Source: an uncultured Pelagibacteraceae bacterium (GTDB lineage: Bacteria; Pseudomonadota; Alphaproteobacteria; Pelagibacterales; Pelagibacteraceae). From it: DNA of 64,000 bases. The translations under genes were made by a program, and so were the position numbers. How positions within the stretch are numbered: position 1 is the first letter of the stretch; every line of letters begins with the position of its first letter. The notes under the pieces were generated by a model, which was not told where the DNA came from, ran no database searches, and worked only from the letters and a program-made list of their open reading frames with translations. The stretch is from assembly GCA_902542235.1 (NCBI GenBank), contig CACBTT010000001.1, forward strand, positions 34,058-98,057. The letters are read 5' to 3'. Below, piece by piece: positions 29,806 to 39,360 of this stretch.

Positions 29806-31206
29806 ATGACTGATCAATTAGGTGCTCTCACAACCTTATTTACAGAATTTTACTATTGGGTAACTGTGGTTCTTATGTTTTTGATCCACGTGGGTTTCTG
29901 TATGTATGAGGTTGGGGCATCTCGTTACAAACATCACCAACATACTCTTATGAAAAATACAATGCTGATACCACTGGTAACAGTCACATGGTTTTTCTTT
30001 GGTTGGTGGATATACTGGGCGTTTCCAACAGGACCTGGATTAGCTCCTTCGATTATGACCGAAAGTACCGGTCTAGTTCTTGGGGGTGGATTTGGTGGAA
30101 ATGATCTTGCTAACCCTACAAATGCATTGATGGCCGTAAATCTTAATGATCATATAATGGGTGTCTTCTGGGCAGCCTTTTTATTATTTTCATGGACTGC
30201 AGCTTCAATTGTATCTGGAGCGGTTATTGAAAGGATAACTACTTTTGCATTTGGAATACTTGCAATTGCAATTGGGTCTGTTTTCTGGACAATAGATGCT
30301 TCATGGGGATGGCATTTTGATGGATGGATGTTAAAAATATTAGGATATCACGATGCTTATGCTTCCGGAGTAATTCACGCCATTGCCGGAGGTTTTGCCT
30401 TAGGAGTTCTAATTGTTTTAGGACCAAGAATTGGAAAATTTTCATCTAGCGGAGAACCAAGAAACATTGGACCAAGAAATCCTTGGTTAGTGACTGTTGG
30501 ATTATTCTTAATCTATACAGGTTTTTGGGGCTTTTACGCAGCATGTAATGTTCCGATTTATGATCTTGGACCTGAATATGGTATGGAAGGTGTAACTTTC
30601 TTTACTGCAACGAACATCTACCTAACTCCAACCACACTTAGTGGAATAACGATGAACTTTTTAATGTCGTTATCTGGAGGGTTGTTAGCGGGATATGTGG
30701 TCTCGAAGGGAGATCCTTTCTGGACTTATTCATCAGGACTTGCAGGAATAATATGTGCATCTGCAGGTAATGATTTATATCATCCAATACAATCAATGAT
30801 AATTGGTATGATCGGAGTAGTTATAGCTTACAAAATGCATTACTGGGTCGAGAAAAAATATAAAATCGACGATGCAGTTGGAGCAGTAGCTGTTCATGGT
30901 TATGCTGGATTTGTTGGTCTTGTAATATGTGGTTTCGTTTTAAATGGTTATCCTTCATCTGGATACAGTGTTGGAGCTATGTGGGATGGAACCAATTATG
31001 CAGCAATTAATCCTCTTGGAATGTTTATCGGTGCAATAATAATGTTTTTTGTACTAGGTATGCTCCCTGGATATATAATTGCAAAAGTTCTTCACGGAAT
31101 GGGTAAATTAAGAATACCAAGAGAAGTAGAGCTTGCAGGACTTGACTATACAATTATGGAAGAGGCTAAAGAAGACGAAAAAGCTGTAGTCTCGGCCAGT
31201 AGATAA
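29806..31206 (+). CDS. amt: Ammonium / methylammonium transporter
   Basis: 466 aa, about 11 TM segments, with GGGFGGNDLANPTNALMAVN, SWGWHFDGWML, ASGVIHAIAGGFALGVLIVLGPR, AVAVHGYAGFVGLVICG. Confidence 0.93.
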   Translation: MTDQLGALTTLFTEFYYWVTVVLMFLIHVGFCMYEVGASRYKHHQHTLMKNTMLIPLVTVTWFFFGWWIYWAFPTGPGLAPSIMTESTGLVLGGGFGGNDLANPTNALMAVNLNDHIMGVFWAAFLLFSWTAASIVSGAVIERITTFAFGILAIAIGSVFWTIDASWGWHFDGWMLKILGYHDAYASGVIHAIAGGFALGVLIVLGPRIGKFSSSGEPRNIGPRNPWLVTVGLFLIYTGFWGFYAACNVPIYDLGPEYGMEGVTFFTATNIYLTPTTLSGITMNFLMSLSGGLLAGYVVSKGDPFWTYSSGLAGIICASAGNDLYHPIQSMIIGMIGVVIAYKMHYWVEKKYKIDDAVGAVAVHGYAGFVGLVICGFVLNGYPSSGYSVGAMWDGTNYAAINPLGMFIGAIIMFFVLGMLPGYIIAKVLHGMGKLRIPREVELAGLDYTIMEEAKEDEKAVVSASR

Positions 31207-31219
31207 AGGAGGTATGTAA

Positions 31220-31441
31220 ATGGCAACAGTATCAAATTGGATAGATCATTTAAGTGCCTCTGAGGTACAAGGATCTGTCTATCCAGGTGTTGGTTCGGAA
31301 GGAGTGCTAGTTATAATAGCAATTCTTATTTGGGTTGGCTGGCATATTATTTCATCTAAACAAGAAGATGGTAAGATGAATGAAATTGTCAGAAAAAAAC
31401 CAAGTGCTAACGACTGGAAAAGCAATATAACAGACGGTTAA
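31220..31441 (+). CDS. Small single-TM protein following amt
   Basis: 73 aa preceded by AAGGAGG. One TM segment (GVLVIIAILIWVGWHII). Followed by a terminator. Confidence 0.75.
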   Translation: MATVSNWIDHLSASEVQGSVYPGVGSEGVLVIIAILIWVGWHIISSKQEDGKMNEIVRKKPSANDWKSNITDG

Positions 31442-31448
31442 AACTTTT

Positions 31449-31484
31449 AAGAGGGCGCATGAAATACTGTGCCCTCTTTTTTTT
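31449..31484 (+). terminator. Rho-independent terminator after amt-73 aa pair
   Basis: AAGAGGGCGCA (31449-31459) pairs with TGTGCCCTCTT (31468-31478), one G-U, followed by T-run. Confidence 0.88.
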
Positions 31485-31485
31485 A

Positions 31486-31650
31486 ATGCAAAATTCTGAA
31501 GAAAATAATCAAAATGAAAATAAAACTCCTAGCAAAATGGCACGTCTTGCATGGCCAAAAGCAAAGTATGGAGTAATTATAGCAATATTAATTATTATTG
31601 GTGTAAATTTAATTTATTACAAAGATTTCTTTTTATCATTTTTTAAATAA
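31486..31650 (+). CDS. Small single-TM protein (start revised from the ORF track)
   Basis: 54 aa MQNSEENNQNENKTPSKMARLAWPKAKYGVIIAILIIIGVNLIYYKDFFLSFFK. The track start at 31459 lies inside the terminator. Confidence 0.6.
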   Translation: MQNSEENNQNENKTPSKMARLAWPKAKYGVIIAILIIIGVNLIYYKDFFLSFFK

Positions 31651-31667
31651 TTGTGTTACGTTATTAG

Positions 31668-32993
31668 ATGGCAAAAAATTTATTTAAAATTTCAAAACAA
31701 AAAAAAATTAAATATTTTTTGATAAGTTTTGTAGATTTATTTGGTGTCTTAAGATCAAAATTGGTTCCTGCTCATGCAATAAAAGATATGCAAGTAAGTG
31801 GTGCTGGATTTGCTGGATTTGCAGCTTGGCTAGATATGACGCCAGCTGACTCTGATATGTTTGCAATACCTGATCCTGACAGTTTAATTCAACTACCATG
31901 GAATAAAGAAGTTGGTTGGTTAGCTTCGGATTTATGGATGAATGGTAAACCAGTCGATGCTTCACCAAGAGTGATATTAAAAAAACAAATAAAAAAATTA
32001 TCTGAATTGGGATACAGCATGAAGTCAGGTGTGGAGTGTGAGTATTTTTTGATTTCTCCTGATGGGAACACAATTGCAGATAATAGAGATACTCAATCAA
32101 AACCTTGTTATGACCAGTCCTCATTAATGAGAAGGTATGAGCTTATAAAAGAAATATGTGATTGTATGATTGAAATGGGATGGGGTCCTTATCAAAATGA
32201 TCATGAAGATGCTAATGGGCAATTTGAAATGAATTGGGATTACTCAGATTGTCTAAAAACTGCTGACAGACATACTTTTTTTAAATTTATGGTTAAAACT
32301 ATTGCAGAAAAGCATGATTTAAGAGCAACATTTATGCCAAAACCTTTTGAAAATTTGACTGGTAACGGATGTCATGCACATATTTCTTTATGGAAAGGAA
32401 AGAAAAATATCTTTCTTGATCAACATGATAAACTTGGGCTAAGCAAGATCGCTTATAATTTTTTAGGAGGCATTATGAGGCATGCTTCATCCTTATCTAC
32501 TTTTTTTAATCCAACAATAAATAGTTACAGACGAATAAATGCTGCACCAACAAAATCTGGTGCCACATGGTCTCCAAGCAGCATATCATATACAGGAAAT
32601 AACCGTACACATATGATAAGGGTGCCTGATCCAGGAAGATTTGAATTAAGACTTATGGATGGATCCGCAAATCCTTATTTACTTCAAGCCAGTGTATTAG
32701 CTGCAGGAATGGAGGGATTAAGTAAAAGAATTAATCCTGGCAAACCTCTTTTTTGTAATATGTATGAGGATTATAAAAAATATCCAAACCTTTCTAAATT
32801 ACCAAATGAACTAAAAGATTCTCTTGATAAAATTGAAAATAATAAAGAAATGAATAAAGCATTTGGAAAAGAAGTAATTAAAAGTTACGTCAAGTTAAGG
32901 ACTTCGGAATTAAAAGATTTTAATAATAACGAAAAATTTGATAAGTCCAAACCAATTACAAAATGGGAAAGACAAAATACTCTAGACTGTTAA
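31668..32993 (+). CDS. gmaS: Glutamine synthetase family, gamma-glutamylmethylamide synthetase-like
   Basis: 441 aa with KIKYFLISFVDLFGVLRSKLVPAHAI, GAGFAGFAAWLDMTPADSDMFAIPDPDSLIQLPW, NDHEDANGQFEMNWDYSDCL. Confidence 0.75.
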   Translation: MAKNLFKISKQKKIKYFLISFVDLFGVLRSKLVPAHAIKDMQVSGAGFAGFAAWLDMTPADSDMFAIPDPDSLIQLPWNKEVGWLASDLWMNGKPVDASPRVILKKQIKKLSELGYSMKSGVECEYFLISPDGNTIADNRDTQSKPCYDQSSLMRRYELIKEICDCMIEMGWGPYQNDHEDANGQFEMNWDYSDCLKTADRHTFFKFMVKTIAEKHDLRATFMPKPFENLTGNGCHAHISLWKGKKNIFLDQHDKLGLSKIAYNFLGGIMRHASSLSTFFNPTINSYRRINAAPTKSGATWSPSSISYTGNNRTHMIRVPDPGRFELRLMDGSANPYLLQASVLAAGMEGLSKRINPGKPLFCNMYEDYKKYPNLSKLPNELKDSLDKIENNKEMNKAFGKEVIKSYVKLRTSELKDFNNNEKFDKSKPITKWERQNTLDC

Positions 32994-32994
32994 A

Positions 32995-34128
32995 GTGAAA
33001 AGCTTTGATAGTTATAGAAAATGGAAATATAAAAAATTTTTATCGAATAAAAATTATAGTTTTAATCGAAAATATATTTTAAATATTATTTCGTCAAAAA
33101 TAATCACTGATGCGTTTAATTCTATATCTAAGTGGAAAAACTATAAAAAAACACCATTATTAAAATTAGAGAAACTAAGCAAAAATTTAAAACTTAATAA
33201 TATTTTTTATAAAGATGAGTCGAAAAGATTTCATTTAAAATCATTTAAAGCTTTAGGTGGAGCATACGCCGTAGAAAAAATATCTAAAAGGAAAAAAAAT
33301 ATAATAATATCATCTGCAACAGCTGGAAATCACGGTAGATCAGTTGCTTGGGGCGCTCAAAGATTGGATCTACAATGTAAAATTTTTGTTAGTCAATATG
33401 TAAGTGAAGCGAGAGTAAAAGAAATTGAAAAATTTGGAGCTGATGTAATTCGAGTAAAAGGTAATTACGAAAACTCATTAAACGAGTGTAAAAAATTATC
33501 AAAAAAGAATAATTGGAATATTGTTCAAGATGTATCTACCAAGAATTATAGTTATGTTCCTTTGTTAACTATGGCTGGTTATTCAATTATGATTAAAGAA
33601 ATTTCAAAACAAACTACGCATTATATTACACATATATTCCTTCAAGCTGGCGTTGGTGGCATGGCAGCAGGTGTAGTTGCAGGAGTTGCAAAATATTTCA
33701 AGAGAATTCCTAAAATTATAATAGTTGAACCCGATGGAGCTGATTGTGTACTTCAAAGCATAAAAAGCAAAAGATTAAAAAAAATTACAATAAAAAAAGA
33801 GAGTATAATGGGTGGTATGTCATGCAATGAAATGTCTCTCATACCATGGCATATATTAAAAAAGGCTAGTGATTGTTGTGTTACTGTAAATGACTCAAAA
33901 GTTCCTAAAACTGTTGCAATGCTAAAAGACAAGAAACTGAGTAAAAGATCAATAATAGGTGGTGAATGTGCTACACCAGGAATTATCAGTCTTGTTAGTC
34001 TCTGTAATAATCCTAAAACAAAGAAATTAATAAATCTTAACGAAAAGTCTAACGTTTTAGTTATTGGATGCGAAGGTAATGCAGATGTAAAACTTTACAA
34101 ACAATTGCTATCTAAAGGCAGAAAGTAA
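32995..34128 (+). CDS. PLP-dependent ammonia-lyase, diaminopropionate ammonia-lyase / threonine dehydratase-like
   Basis: 377 aa, GTG start. KDESKRFHLKSFKALGGAYAV Lys region, SATAGNHGRSVAWGAQ, GEGNAD-type end CEGNAD. Confidence 0.8.
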   Translation: MKSFDSYRKWKYKKFLSNKNYSFNRKYILNIISSKIITDAFNSISKWKNYKKTPLLKLEKLSKNLKLNNIFYKDESKRFHLKSFKALGGAYAVEKISKRKKNIIISSATAGNHGRSVAWGAQRLDLQCKIFVSQYVSEARVKEIEKFGADVIRVKGNYENSLNECKKLSKKNNWNIVQDVSTKNYSYVPLLTMAGYSIMIKEISKQTTHYITHIFLQAGVGGMAAGVVAGVAKYFKRIPKIIIVEPDGADCVLQSIKSKRLKKITIKKESIMGGMSCNEMSLIPWHILKKASDCCVTVNDSKVPKTVAMLKDKKLSKRSIIGGECATPGIISLVSLCNNPKTKKLINLNEKSNVLVIGCEGNADVKLYKQLLSKGRK

Positions 34129-34133
34129 ATTAT

Positions 34134-35552
34134 ATGTCAAAAAAAGCTGTTGTTTGGATAAGAGACGATTTTAGAATAAAAAATAATTCTGCGTTATCTT
34201 ATGCAACAAATAATTACGATACTGTCACAGCATTATATATTTATAACAAGGAAAATTTTGATGATGTTAGAGAAGCACAAAAATGGTGGGTAAGTAAATC
34301 TTTAATTAATTTTAAAAATGAGTTAATTAAATACAATATTGAATTAGAATTAGTATTTTCTAATGAGATAACTTTTTTTAGTAAAATCAAAGACAAACAA
34401 GAGATTTCAGTATTTTGGAATAAAATATATGAGCCATCTCAATTAAAGTTAGATAATGATCTCATTAAAATTTTTGAAAAAAATAAAATACTTTCAAAAT
34501 GCTTTAAAGGAAATGTTCTTAATGAATATAATAATGTTACAAAAGATGATGGAAGTCCTTATAAAGTTTATAGTCCATTTTGGAGAGTTGGAGAGCAAAT
34601 CTACTTAGATAGTATCTCAACTAAATCATTAAAAGTAAAAAAAGTTAAGAGCAAAATAAAATTATTCAAAAATAATAATGTTCCAGATCAAATTTTACCA
34701 AAGAAAAATTGGTATAAAAAATTTGAAAAATATTGGGACCCAACAGAAAAACAATCCGAAAAATATTTAAATGAGTTTGTTGAAAATAGAATGTTGAAAT
34801 ATGGAGTTGATAGAGATTATCCAGCTATAAATGGTTCGTCAAAACTTTCGCCATTCATTAGAAACGGACAAATACATGTAAGTAACATTTGGAACAAATG
34901 TTATAAATATAAATCAAAAAATATTAGTGTTAAAAAATATCTAAATGAATTAGGATGGAGGGAATTTTCACATAGTTTAATTAATTATTTCCCTGAGATG
35001 CTAAAAGGTAATTTGAGAAAAGAATTTGATAAATTTCCATGGGATAAAAATGCAAAAAATTTGAAAGCTTGGAAAAATGGTATGACTGGATACCCAATTG
35101 TTGATGCTGGGATGAGACAACTTTATGAAACAGGTTGGATGCATAATAGAATTAGAATGGTAGTTGGTTCTTTTCTTGTAAAACATTTAAGAATTAATTG
35201 GAAAGAGGGTGAAAAACATTTTAGAAATTGTTTGTTAGATTTTAATGAAGCAAACAATGTTGCACAATGGCAATGGGTAGCTGGCTGTGGTGCAGATGCA
35301 GCCCCTTATTTTAGAATTTTTAATCCTATATTGCAGGGTGAAAAATTTGATAAACAAGGTTTGTATGTAAAAAAATGGGTACCTGAACTTGAGAGAGTTC
35401 CAAGTAAATTTATTCATAAACCATGGGAGATGGAAACAAAATATCAGGAAGCTATAAAAACTAAAATTGGTTCTGATTACCCTTCCCCAATAGTTGTGCA
35501 TGAAGAAGCTAGAAACGCAGCTCTCAAAGCATTTCAAACTTTAAAAAATTAA
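34134..35552 (+). CDS. phrB: Deoxyribodipyrimidine photolyase
   Basis: 472 aa with WIRDDFRIKNNSALSYA, GWREFSHSLINYFPEM, GYPIVDAGMRQLYETGWMHNRIRMVVGSFL, AQWQWVAGCGADAAPYFRIFNP. Confidence 0.95.
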   Translation: MSKKAVVWIRDDFRIKNNSALSYATNNYDTVTALYIYNKENFDDVREAQKWWVSKSLINFKNELIKYNIELELVFSNEITFFSKIKDKQEISVFWNKIYEPSQLKLDNDLIKIFEKNKILSKCFKGNVLNEYNNVTKDDGSPYKVYSPFWRVGEQIYLDSISTKSLKVKKVKSKIKLFKNNNVPDQILPKKNWYKKFEKYWDPTEKQSEKYLNEFVENRMLKYGVDRDYPAINGSSKLSPFIRNGQIHVSNIWNKCYKYKSKNISVKKYLNELGWREFSHSLINYFPEMLKGNLRKEFDKFPWDKNAKNLKAWKNGMTGYPIVDAGMRQLYETGWMHNRIRMVVGSFLVKHLRINWKEGEKHFRNCLLDFNEANNVAQWQWVAGCGADAAPYFRIFNPILQGEKFDKQGLYVKKWVPELERVPSKFIHKPWEMETKYQEAIKTKIGSDYPSPIVVHEEARNAALKAFQTLKN

Positions 35553-35972
35553 TTAATCTCCAATAAAATGATGAATAATCAGCCTTTTTGTAGAAGCTAA
35601 CCTATGTTCAAAAAGGTAAATTCCTTGCCAAGTTCCTAACAAAAGTTGTTTGTTTTTTATACTGAGGGATATTTGATTGTTAGTTAAAGCTGACTTTATA
35701 TGAGCTGGCATATCGTCCTTACCTTCTATTGTATGAATATATAATTTATTATCCATTGGAGCAATTTTGTCAAAATAATTAATTAAATCTGATTGAACAT
35801 CAGGATCAGCGTTCTCTTGAACTATTAAAGATGCACTAGTGTGCTGAATGCTTAAATTTAAAATACCATTATTAAAATTATTTTTATTTATCCAGTCTAT
35901 CGTTTGATCGGTAAATTCATATAATTTTTGACCATTTGTTTTAAGTTCAAGATTAAAAAATTCTTGCCTCAT
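35553..35972 (-). CDS. YjbQ family protein (secondary thiamine-phosphate synthase enzyme family)
   Basis: 139 aa with GILNLSIQHTSASLIVQENADPDVQSDL, HIKSALTNNQ, LGTWQGIYLFEHR. Confidence 0.9.
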   Translation of the reverse strand: MRQEFFNLELKTNGQKLYEFTDQTIDWINKNNFNNGILNLSIQHTSASLIVQENADPDVQSDLINYFDKIAPMDNKLYIHTIEGKDDMPAHIKSALTNNQISLSIKNKQLLLGTWQGIYLFEHRLASTKRLIIHHFIGD

Positions 35973-37024
35973 AAATGCTTTTTAGATGTTAGTTCATATA
36001 ATCGGCTAATGGTTCGCTTAAATGATTTTTCTAATAATCTTGATGATGTAAGTTTATCAATATTTTGTTCTGCACTAATAGCCATAGGTATATTTTGATC
36101 ATACACGATATCTAAAAAAGTAATAAATCTTTGTTGTTGATTTGAATTTAAATCATTAAACGCTGGTACATTTTCCATAACTATAAAAAAACAATTTTTT
36201 ACTATTTTAATATAATCTTCTGATCCTAAATTTTTATCACATACTTCTTTAAAAGTTAATCGAACAATTCCATCATAAAAATTTTTTAAAATAAATTTTC
36301 TTCCTTTAATGTTTAAAATCTTTTCTTTTAAAACTTTATCTTTAGTCATAACTCTAAATAATTTGTTTATTTTAAAATTGTTTTCCTGATTTAAAGGTGA
36401 GTAATATCTTTGAGTTTTATTGCCTTTGGACTTTCTATAATCATCATCTATATTTAATTGATATTCAAATGATTGCTTTTGCATTATTTTTATAAATGGT
36501 TTAAATTGATCTCTTTGTAACCCATCTTTATACAAATTCTCGATTTTTATATTAGAAGTTACAATAATTTTTAAATTTTCTTTAAATATTTCATCAAATA
36601 ATTTTCCAAGTATCATTGCATCTACTATATTTGTAACTTGAAACTCGTCAAAATATATTAATTTTGCTTTCGATTTTAATTTTTTAACAAATTTGCTTAT
36701 TTTATTTTCATTATTTTTATCTTTGGATTGGTGTACAAAATCGTGAAAGCTAAGCATAAACTCATTGAAGTGAAGTTTTAATTTTTTACCCTCAACTAAG
36801 TTGAAAAAAAAATCTAATATCATGGTTTTACCGACACCAACATCCCCATAAAGATAAAAGCCTTTTTTATAATTTTTTTTCGATAAAATTTTTGAGAAAA
36901 ATGATTTGTAGTTTAATTTAAAATATTCTTCTAATGTTTTTATGAGTTTTATCTGATGCGAATTAACATCTAAATTTTTTTTTTTGCAGTAAAGTTTAAA
37001 CTCTTTAACAAAACTTTTTTGCAT
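35969..37024 (-). CDS. zapE: Cell division protein ZapE / AFG1-like ATPase
   Basis: 351 aa with GFYLYGDVGVGKTMILDFFF, LIYFDEFQVTNIVDAMILGKLF, IVTSNI. Confidence 0.92.
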   Translation of the reverse strand: MQKSFVKEFKLYCKKKNLDVNSHQIKLIKTLEEYFKLNYKSFFSKILSKKNYKKGFYLYGDVGVGKTMILDFFFNLVEGKKLKLHFNEFMLSFHDFVHQSKDKNNENKISKFVKKLKSKAKLIYFDEFQVTNIVDAMILGKLFDEIFKENLKIIVTSNIKIENLYKDGLQRDQFKPFIKIMQKQSFEYQLNIDDDYRKSKGNKTQRYYSPLNQENNFKINKLFRVMTKDKVLKEKILNIKGRKFILKNFYDGIVRLTFKEVCDKNLGSEDYIKIVKNCFFIVMENVPAFNDLNSNQQQRFITFLDIVYDQNIPMAISAEQNIDKLTSSRLLEKSFKRTISRLYELTSKKHL

Positions 37025-37455
37025 TAATTCTTTTTTGAATTAAAATCGATACCATATTCTGATCTTGGTCCTTTTCTTAATCCAAAAGGTCCAGAGATAA
37101 AAATTGTCATTGGCCTTGTTCCTGGCTCAAGGTCTACTCTATGATATGCATTGGCTGATCTAAATCCAATATATCCAGGTTTTCTCCAGAACTTGCCTTT
37201 TTTAGTTGTTTCCCAATAACCGCCTCTCAAAATTATTGTAATATAGGGGAATAGATGATTATGAACTCCATCCCCATGATCATCATCCAACATTTCATGA
37301 ATTAATATATTAAATGGGAACCATTTTGGTCTATTCCTAAATAATAAATAATATCTATTCATCCACGGTTTGGCTTCATTAAATTTTGGATGAGACGGTC
37401 CCCTATCTAAAACTATCTTTTTTCTTCCAATTTTTTCCAAAAATTTTAATAACAT
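37024..37455 (-). CDS. Cupin-like conserved hypothetical protein
   Basis: 143 aa with HGDGVHNHLFPYITIILRGGYWE and AYHRVDL, a His-rich cupin-like core. Confidence 0.6.
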   Translation of the reverse strand: MLLKFLEKIGRKKIVLDRGPSHPKFNEAKPWMNRYYLLFRNRPKWFPFNILIHEMLDDDHGDGVHNHLFPYITIILRGGYWETTKKGKFWRKPGYIGFRSANAYHRVDLEPGTRPMTIFISGPFGLRKGPRSEYGIDFNSKKN

Positions 37456-38723
37456 TAATTTGATCTTATAATTCCATTATTTTTAATTAAAAAAATATTG
37501 GCATTATTAATAAATGGCCTCGATATTTTTTCATTATTAAATTTAATTACTTTCTCTGTTTCAGAATTAATTAAATTAATAATCAAAATTCGTCCATTAT
37601 CTGTAGACAAATAAATTTTATTTTTAGCAATAACAAAACCTACTGGTGTAATTTTTTCTCTTTTTTTAAATATTGAGAAAACATCAGTGATCCTGATTAT
37701 ATTTCCAGTCTCAGTATCAATTACAAATAAATATCCTTCCTCAGAAATATTAAAAATGTAATTTTCAGAAATCGTAGGTTTTAAACTGGAGTTTACTGTT
37801 TGCTTCCATTTTACTATTCCAGTTGTTGAGTCAATCGAAAATAATTCATTTTTATTATTTGAAAAATATATTGTTTCATTATTTAAAATCATTTCTGAAT
37901 TTTTTAGACTAAATGCATTTAAGAATATTTCGTTGCTCTGAGTAGGTGTTTGCCAAACTAAACTCCCATCATTAATATTTAATGCCGTAAGATCACCTAA
38001 ATTATTAAGTGAATAAACAATGTCATCTTTAATAATAACAGATAATTTTTTTTGAGATTTAATGAATGTGTTTTCTGTTTTAAAATTCCATAATTCATTT
38101 CCATCTACTATTGAGAAACATCTAATTACATTATCAAAATCAACAGTGACAAATTTATCATTTTTTACAGCAATATTTGAATTAAATGGAGATAGACTGT
38201 CCTTCTTCCAGTTTAGTTCCCCATTATCTAAATTTAATGAAAAAATATTTGAAAGAGTATCAGCAGCAATAATTTTATTATCTATATAATTAAAATATAA
38301 TATCGGATTAAGTTTTCTCTCTTTCTTTGAATAATGATTTGCTTTCCACAAAGTTTCAAATTTTTCATTAATTCTAAATATTGTTCCTTTATTATCAAAA
38401 TAAATTAGATCATTATTTTCGATAAATAAAATATCTGTATCGATTGAATTAAACTGTTTAATCTTTGAAAATTTAAATGTTTTCTTTTTTTCAAATGTTG
38501 GCTCAAAGTTTATATGTCCATTATTATTTGTATTATTATTTATAAAACTATTATCTTTAACTAATTTAGAAAGATTTATTTGTATATTTGGATTTAATTG
38601 TTGTTGAATTGGTTTAATTTCTTCAAATAAAATTTTAGAATTAGTATTTTCTACAGATTTATCACTTTGACCACAACTTGATAATAAAAGTAAAAAGACG
38701 AAATATAATACTATCCTACTCAC
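37455..38723 (-). CDS. BamB-like PQQ-repeat outer membrane assembly lipoprotein
   Basis: 422 aa. Lipobox LLLLSSCGQ, repeated NGELNWKKD / DGNELWNFKTE / DGSLVWQTP / TGIVKWKQT beta-propeller motifs. Confidence 0.85.
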   Translation of the reverse strand: MSRIVLYFVFLLLLSSCGQSDKSVENTNSKILFEEIKPIQQQLNPNIQINLSKLVKDNSFINNNTNNNGHINFEPTFEKKKTFKFSKIKQFNSIDTDILFIENNDLIYFDNKGTIFRINEKFETLWKANHYSKKERKLNPILYFNYIDNKIIAADTLSNIFSLNLDNGELNWKKDSLSPFNSNIAVKNDKFVTVDFDNVIRCFSIVDGNELWNFKTENTFIKSQKKLSVIIKDDIVYSLNNLGDLTALNINDGSLVWQTPTQSNEIFLNAFSLKNSEMILNNETIYFSNNKNELFSIDSTTGIVKWKQTVNSSLKPTISENYIFNISEEGYLFVIDTETGNIIRITDVFSIFKKREKITPVGFVIAKNKIYLSTDNGRILIINLINSETEKVIKFNNEKISRPFINNANIFLIKNNGIIRSN

Positions 38724-39360
38724 TGAAACTAGATCTTAGCCTTTTTTGAGCTTTGGTTTTTATTTTAGAGTTATTATTTTCAAGACTAACTATTTGCTCA
38801 AAAAATTCTTTTGATTTTTGCATTTGATTTTTTGATAAATAATATTCTGCCATAATATAAAGACTGTGTGGTTTCCATATACTATCTGCTTTAATTAAAG
38901 GATTAAAAATAGCTAACAATTCATTTTCATCTGAAAAATCTGAATTATATAGGCCTTTTTTAAAGATTGTTAGCTCTTTAAACTTTTTATCCAAGCCAAT
39001 ATCATTAATTAAAGTATCAAAATAATTGTTAATTTCATCTTTTGAATTTATCAAATCGTTATCTAGCAAATAATAAAAAGCTAGAGGAGAATATGTTTTG
39101 TCTTTAGCATTAATCACCTCTTTAAGATCTGGGATCACATTATATTTATTATCTGCTTCATATCTTATTACAGCTAAGTCATATTTATCAGCTAATTTTT
39201 CTCTTTTGCTAGATTGATATTCTTCATAAGAAAAGTAGCCGATTAAAGCCAAAATAATTATTATTAATATCGAAATTAAAGAATTTTTATTATTTATGAA
39301 AAAGTTTTTAATTTTTTCATTACGTGTTTGGGTATTTATTATTTCAATATCTTCATCCAT
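38716..39360 (-). CDS. YfgM-like TPR protein with N-terminal TM
   Basis: 214 aa with one TM (SLISILIIIILALIGYFSYEEYQ) and TPR-like C-terminus. Adjacent to the bamB-like gene. Confidence 0.75.
   Translation of the reverse strand: MDEDIEIINTQTRNEKIKNFFINNKNSLISILIIIILALIGYFSYEEYQSSKREKLADKYDLAVIRYEADNKYNVIPDLKEVINAKDKTYSPLAFYYLLDNDLINSKDEINNYFDTLINDIGLDKKFKELTIFKKGLYNSDFSDENELLAIFNPLIKADSIWKPHSLYIMAEYYLSKNQMQKSKEFFEQIVSLENNNSKIKTKAQKRLRSSFSE

Noticed and set aside
31708-32124. 138-aa minus-strand ORF opposite gmaS
   Set aside because: Shadow ORF with biased Leu/Gln/Ser composition; gmaS frame is well supported.
35235-35537. 100-aa minus-strand ORF opposite photolyase
   Set aside because: Covers the conserved photolyase C-terminus; shadow ORF.
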